Notes under the pieces: generated by a model
Databases searched by the model: none
The model's input: only the letters and a program-made list of their open reading frames with translations
What the model was told of the DNA's origin: nothing
Translations under genes and position numbers: made by a program
Origin: Primulina eburnea
Taxonomy: Eukaryota; Streptophyta; Magnoliopsida; Lamiales; Gesneriaceae
Direction: 5' to 3'
Length of the DNA stretch: 64,000 bases
Assembly: GCF_022965805.1 (NCBI RefSeq)
Contig: NW_027331299.1
Span: forward strand, 1-64,000
Shown here: piece after piece, positions 59,981 through 64,000 of the stretch
Layout: each line of letters starts with the position of its first letter
How positions within the stretch are numbered: the first letter of the stretch is position 1

Positions 59981-61469
59981 TTCCCAAAGTTCTATTTACA
60001 ACTTCAGTTTGTCCATCCGTTTGAGGATGACAAGTAGTAGATTACAACTTTATTGTGCAAAGTTTAGCCCATAAAGTAATCCATAAATAGAATCCCTCCC
60101 CTTCTTAGTCCTAGGCAACCCCAAAATAAAGTCCATAGAAATGTCAATCCAAGTTCTTTTAAGAATAGCACGCAAACGTGTTCTCAAAGTTCTATTTACA
60201 ACTTCAGTTTGTCCATCCGTTTGAGGATGACAAGTAGTAGATTACAACTTTATTGTGCAAAGTTTAGCCCATAAAGTAATCCATAAATAGAATCCCTCCC
60301 CTTCTTAGTCCTAGGCAACCCCAAAATAAAGTCCATAGAAATGTCAATCCAAGTTCTTTTAAGAATAGCACGCAAACGTGTTCTCAAAGTTCTATTTACA
60401 ACTTCAGTTTGTCCATCCGTTTGAGGATGACAAGTAGTAGATTACAACTTTATTGTGCAAAGTTTAGCCCATAAAGTAATCCATAAATAGAATCCCTCCC
60501 CTTCTTAGTCCTAGGCAACCCCAAAATAAAGTCCATAGAAATGTCAATCCAAGTTCTTTTAAGAATAGCACGCAAAAGTGTTCCAAAGTTCTATTTACAA
60601 CTTCAGTTTGTCCATCCGTTTGAGGATGACAAGTAGTAGATTACAACTTTATTGTGCAAAGTTTAGCCCATAAAGTAATCCATAAATAGAATCCCTCCCC
60701 TTCTTAGTCCTAGGCAACCCCAAAATAAAGTCCATAGAAATGTCAATCCAAGTTCTTTTAAGAATAGCACGCAAACGTGTTCTCAAAGTTCTATTTACAA
60801 CTTCAGTTTGTCCATCCGTTTGAGGATGACAAGTAGTAGATTACAACTTTATTGTGCAAAGTTTAGCCCATAAAGTAATCCATAAATAGAATCCCTCCCC
60901 TTCTTAGTCCTAGGCAACCCCAAAATAAAGTCCATAGAAATGTCAATCCAAGTTCTTTTAAGAATAGCACGCAAAAGTGTTCCAAAGTTCTATTTACAAC
61001 TTCAGTTTGTCCATCCGTTTGAGGATGACAAGTAGTAGATTACAACTTTATTGTGCAAAGTTTAGCCCATAAAGTAATCCATAAATAGAATCCCTCCCCT
61101 TCTTAGTCCTAGGCAACCCCAAATAAAGTCCATAGAAATGTCAATTCAAGTTCTTTTAAGAATAGCACGCAAAAGTGTTCCAAAGTTCTATTTACAACTT
61201 CAGTTTGTCCATCCGTTGAGGATGACAAGTAGTAGATTACAACTTTATTGTGCAAAGTTTAGCCCATAAAGTAATCCATAAATAGAATCCCTCCCCTTCT
61301 TAGTCCTAGGCAACCCCAAAATAAAGTCCATAGAAATGTCAATCCAAGTTCTTTTAAGAATAGCACGCAAACGTGTTCCAAAGTCTATTACAACTTCAGT
61401 TTGTCCATCCGTTTGAGGATGACAAGTAGTAGAACAACATTATTGTGCAAGTTTAGCCCATAAAGTCTT

Positions 61470-61642
61470 CCCAAAAGAACTCAAGAATTTAAACATCGCG
61501 ACCAGACACAATAGTCCTAGGATTGCTATGCAAACCTAGCTACTTCTCTAAAGGAACAAACCACAAAAAATTTTCCCGCCCCGTGGATGTTGAACATTCA
61601 TCGGATTTTTGCAGCTATAAAATGTTGCCATCTTAGAGGAAT
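61470..61642 (-). pseudogene. Integrase core fragment (middle part missing from the satellite monomer)
   Basis: On the minus strand this reads, with frameshifts, as the integrase core: a SKMA-F stretch, a region like FFREVARLHG, then RTIVS-RDVKF and a KTLWAKL-type end that runs directly into satellite at 61469. It matches element C 41088-41240 in order and sense. This is the segment absent from the 200-bp monomers, so the array edge continues into ordinary integrase sequence. It is interrupted on the right by element E. Confidence 0.7.
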
Positions 61643-61775
61643 TGTAATGCCCGAGATTTAAGATGATAGCAGAAATGAGAAATGTAATGCCGGAGATTCT
61701 GGAGCTAGTTGAATAGAAAAGCAGAACAGACAGGCGAAACGATGCCGAGAAAATATGAAAATTGGAATGTGCAAC

Positions 61776-61983
61776 ACCGCACCGCGGTGCGATGCGACAG
61801 TAGGGTGCCCCAAATTTGAGTTGCAAGACCGCACACGCGTCCTAACCATTACCGCACCCGCGGGCCTGAGACCGCACCGCGGTATGTTACCTGAACCGCA
61901 CCCGCGGTCGGTGGCATTATGGAAAATAATAGGGTGGCCGAGAGCATGGCGCACCCGCGCTCCTTAAGCCACGCACCCGCGGT
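61776..61983. repeat. GC-rich palindrome array in the E LTR
   Basis: About eight copies of ACCGCACCCGCGGT-like motifs, several lacking one C. Same motif family and position as in element B, about 50 bases before the TATA stretch. Confidence 0.8.
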
Positions 61984-62031
61984 GCTGTGTGTTACGAAAA
62001 GAACAAAGCCATGTGTTCAAACCATGCAGAA

Positions 62032-62042
62032 TATATATATAA
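62032..62042 (+). promoter_or_regulatory. TATA box candidate of the E LTR
   Basis: TATATATATAA, placed as in elements B and D. Confidence 0.55.
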
Positions 62043-63166
62043 GTTGGCCTCGATTTCTTCATTTCAGCAAAAGGAATCGAGATTTCAGAGAGGAAAAGCT
62101 TCATTCTTATACCTTTACTTGTGCTTTTGTAAGATTAGAATATTCAAATCAAATCCGACTGCGGTTTTGAGCTCCTCGCGTTACTTGCTACAAACTGATG
62201 TCTAGTTTTATGTAATTTCAAAGGTTTCAAAATTCAGATGTTTGAGGGAAATTAGAATATTTGGGGGGATAGTGATATTGTGTTCTTGACGTATTGCAGC
62301 ATGATATATTGTAAACGGATCAAAGAAATGAGATCATATGCATTCCTATGAATTTCAAGTATGGTTTTATGAATTATTGGGGCGAATTATGTGGTGGGAT
62401 GGGATATTGTATGGTAGAATGAGAATGATTAGAATGAGATAGTGGTGAGATCTGTTAAAATTGGATTGACCGGTATCGAGATAATTTGCCTGGTCGTTAT
62501 GCCGTTAAATGGTATCGAGATCACGTAGGACTTGGATATGTGTTAAATTCGATCGAGATTGATAGATTGTATATCAACATTTCCATTTCAGATTTCAGTT
62601 TGACCACCGTGACAGCGATGTGACGACCGAAAAGGTATAGGCCATGTTTGTTTGGGGACTTGCGACTCAATGAGATCACATTGGTTTCCAACCAAAATCA
62701 CATACTTGTTTTATTGTTCATTACCTTGATATGATTATGATTGTTAAATTGGTGTATAGAACTTGTATGCGAAATCTTGCTATGCTATGTTTACAGATGT
62801 GTAGCATTGCATTATGTTGTTGCAGATTGGCATTCAATGCATTAAGATAGGACAGTCGGAGATCAGGCAGACTACTAGTGTTCGGCGATATCTCAGCTTG
62901 GGAAGATCACCGCCCCCTTTGTAGGAAGTGGATACCAGATAGGCCGAAGTCTAGATAAGACGGACAGACCTCGATAGGGAGGGTAGGGAAGACGTGCCGT
63001 CTTATTCACAACGGGATCCCTAGGAGTTCTAGTCGAGTCGATTCTAGACATGATTAGACTCGCCTTGCATGATTAATAGCAGGTCATTCTATTAGCATGT
63101 GGCATGTTTTAGATGTTTTACTGAAGTATACATGTTTATACTGGGATTTGTTCTCACCGGTTTCGG

Positions 63167-63199
63167 CTGTTGTTATGTCATATGTGTGCATAACAACAG
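63167..63199 (+). other. Conserved hairpin in the E LTR, with a compensatory base pair
   Basis: CTGTTGTTATG (63167-63177) pairs with CATAACAACAG (63189-63199), 11 bp. In B and D the eighth pair is C-G; here it is T-A. Confidence 0.65.
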
Positions 63200-63484
63200 G
63201 TGGGGCAGGATCTGAGTCGAGACAGAGATGATAGATGTTAGCGTGGAGATCACGGCATAGCAGATGGACCAGTAGTTGTCTTTATTATTTACTGTCTTTT
63301 AATACTGGTTAGTGAGGAAACAGAATAAGACAGTTTTGTGTTTGTATGTTGTAAATTTAATAAAGAACTTTGCTTGTTTAATTACATTGGAGTAAATGTA
63401 AAAGCGAAAAATTTGACCCACTTTTAGAATAACGATCCATTTAATCAAGTAAAAAGCATTAGAGCCCGGGTCCCCACAACAGGT

Positions 63485-63497
63485 GGGATCAGAGGCT
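63485..63497 (+). other. Degraded primer-binding site of element E
   Basis: TGGGATCAGAGGC resembles TGGTATCAGAGCC with two or three changes, placed just after the LTR end. Confidence 0.6.
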
Positions 63498-63718
63498 ATA
63501 GTTCCTTTAAAGTAAGATAGATAGAATGAGCGGTAGAGCGAGTCTTCTTCCTTGCTTTGAGTGCTAGCATGTTTATGCTTCCTATTACATGTTGTTGTTA
63601 TTTGAGCGATTATACATGTGTTAAACTGATCAGAACTGATTTTCTAGATCAGAGGAACTGACTAATGGATGGCTGAGACAGTTTAGATTTGTATACTAAT
63701 CCTTTGGATTATTAGATA

Positions 63719-63868
63719 TGCACCTAGAAGAGCAGCAGTACCTCTACGACCCACAGGCACCAGAACAGGGAGCCACATCCGGAGTCCTATGATGTTACGG
63801 CGACCCCTATGGAGACGTGGCTGAGCGATTCCAATCCTTCGACCTTCCCACATTAAAAGGTACCGAGA
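63719..63868 (+). pseudogene. gag: 5' end of gag of element E
   Basis: The ATG at 63719 aligns with the D Gag start, but one base is missing in the fourth or fifth position, so the native PPRR-type N-terminus is read in a shifted frame. Further indels follow. The sequence up to AAAGGTACCGAGAATG matches D Gag near its KGTEN motif (about residue 40). It then joins satellite at about 63869, sharing CCAT. Confidence 0.65.
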
Positions 63869-64000
63869 ATGCCATAAATAGAATCCCTCCCTTCTAGCCT
63901 AGGCAACCCAAAATAAAGTCATAGAATGTCAATCAAGTTCTAGCACCAAAGTTTCCAAAGACAACTTACGTGCACGTTACAACTTATGTGCAAGTTAGCC
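63869..64000 (-). repeat. Satellite resumes, with many single-base deletions
   Basis: Recognisable monomer pieces in minus orientation, from ATAAATAGAATCCCTCCC to GTGCAAGTTAGCC, but nearly every homopolymer run is one base short and larger gaps occur. The AAGTTC...TAGCAC joint is the satellite-specific one, so this is array and not an intact integrase gene. Confidence 0.75.

Larger units (their letters stand above)
42434..61469 (-). repeat. 200-bp satellite array, minus orientation, ~95 monomers, with higher-order repeats
   Basis: Continuation of the same satellite. Variant monomers recur in fixed order: a form with ACTTCAAGTTGTCCATTCG at about 46020, 46428, 48618, 49018, 50417, 50817, 52017 and 53616, and a form with GGCAACGCC at 46731, 49329 and 51127. 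From about 57.2 kb two monomer types alternate with a 399-bp period. The last monomers (61.38-61.47 kb) have several single-base losses. Short open frames near 52.3, 54.5 and 54.9 kb are by-products. Confidence 0.95.
61683..63478 (+). repeat. LTR of element E
   Basis: Starts TGTAATGCCGGAG and ends GGTCCCCACA. Contains a palindrome array (61776-61983: ACCGCACCCGCGGT and shortened forms ACCGCACCGCGGT), a TATA stretch (62032-62042) and the hairpin (63167-63199). It is diverged from the B LTR and has many single-base losses. Confidence 0.75.
61643..63868 (+). mobile_element. Element E: 5' part of a Tekay/Del-like retrotransposon, truncated
   Basis: An LTR (61683-63478), a degraded primer-binding site (63485-63497) and the start of gag (63719-63868), after which satellite resumes. 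Related to element B (shared palindromes, TATA, CACAACGGGATCCCTAG block and hairpin) but clearly diverged. A 40-base piece at 61643-61682 repeats the TGTAATGCC start. Pol and the 3' LTR are absent. Confidence 0.75.

Noticed and set aside
61755..62205. Open frames in the E LTR
   Set aside because: LTR sequence with palindromes; no protein motif.

Overview
The window is repeat-dense nuclear DNA of a flowering plant; an asterid-type eudicot is my guess, held loosely. The evidence is nested Ty3/gypsy and Ty1/copia LTR retrotransposons, Met-initiator-tRNA primer-binding sites, AT-rich flanks and a long tandem satellite. I find no ordinary host gene, tRNA, rRNA or CRISPR array.

Layout. 1-323 is the 3' end of a Tekay/Del-like LTR. 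324-3720 is part of a minus-strand copia element: broken gag, a long leader and an LTR at 2411-3720. 3721-4592 is an old minus-strand gypsy pol fragment (protease to reverse transcriptase) with a frameshift. 4593-11953 is element B, a plus-strand Tekay-like element with gag nearly whole and pol decayed; its 3' LTR is cut off by satellite. 11954-16884 is a 200-bp satellite read in the plus sense. At 16885 the satellite flips, and 16886-26487 is the same satellite in the minus sense. 26488-42433 is element C, a CRM-like Ty3/gypsy element lying inside the satellite. C is itself split by the young, apparently intact Tekay-type element D (29377-38643, 5-bp target duplication GTGGA). 42434-61469 is minus-sense satellite again, with higher-order repeats. 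61470-61642 is a minus-strand integrase fragment. 61643-63868 is a truncated Tekay-like element E, and satellite resumes from 63869 to the end.

The satellite fills a little over half the window (about 33.7 kb, roughly 168 monomers). Its monomer is built from two pieces of a CRM-type integrase core. They are joined by loss of about 160 bp that includes the middle catalytic Asp codon, and then tandemly repeated. A related CRM-like element (C) sits within the array. A satellite born from a centromere-type retrotransposon and then hit by a relative suggests a centromeric or pericentromeric locus; this is inference.

A second theme is that the LTR families carry arrays of short GC-rich palindromes or hairpins. 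In the B, D and E elements these lie just upstream of a TATA box. In C they lie in the part of the LTR that overlaps the pol reading frame. The B, D and E LTRs also share a small hairpin in which one base pair has changed in a compensatory way in E.

Order of events from the nesting: copia and B into older gypsy pol; satellite amplification; C into satellite; D into C most recently (LTRs with one difference seen over 2,213 bp).
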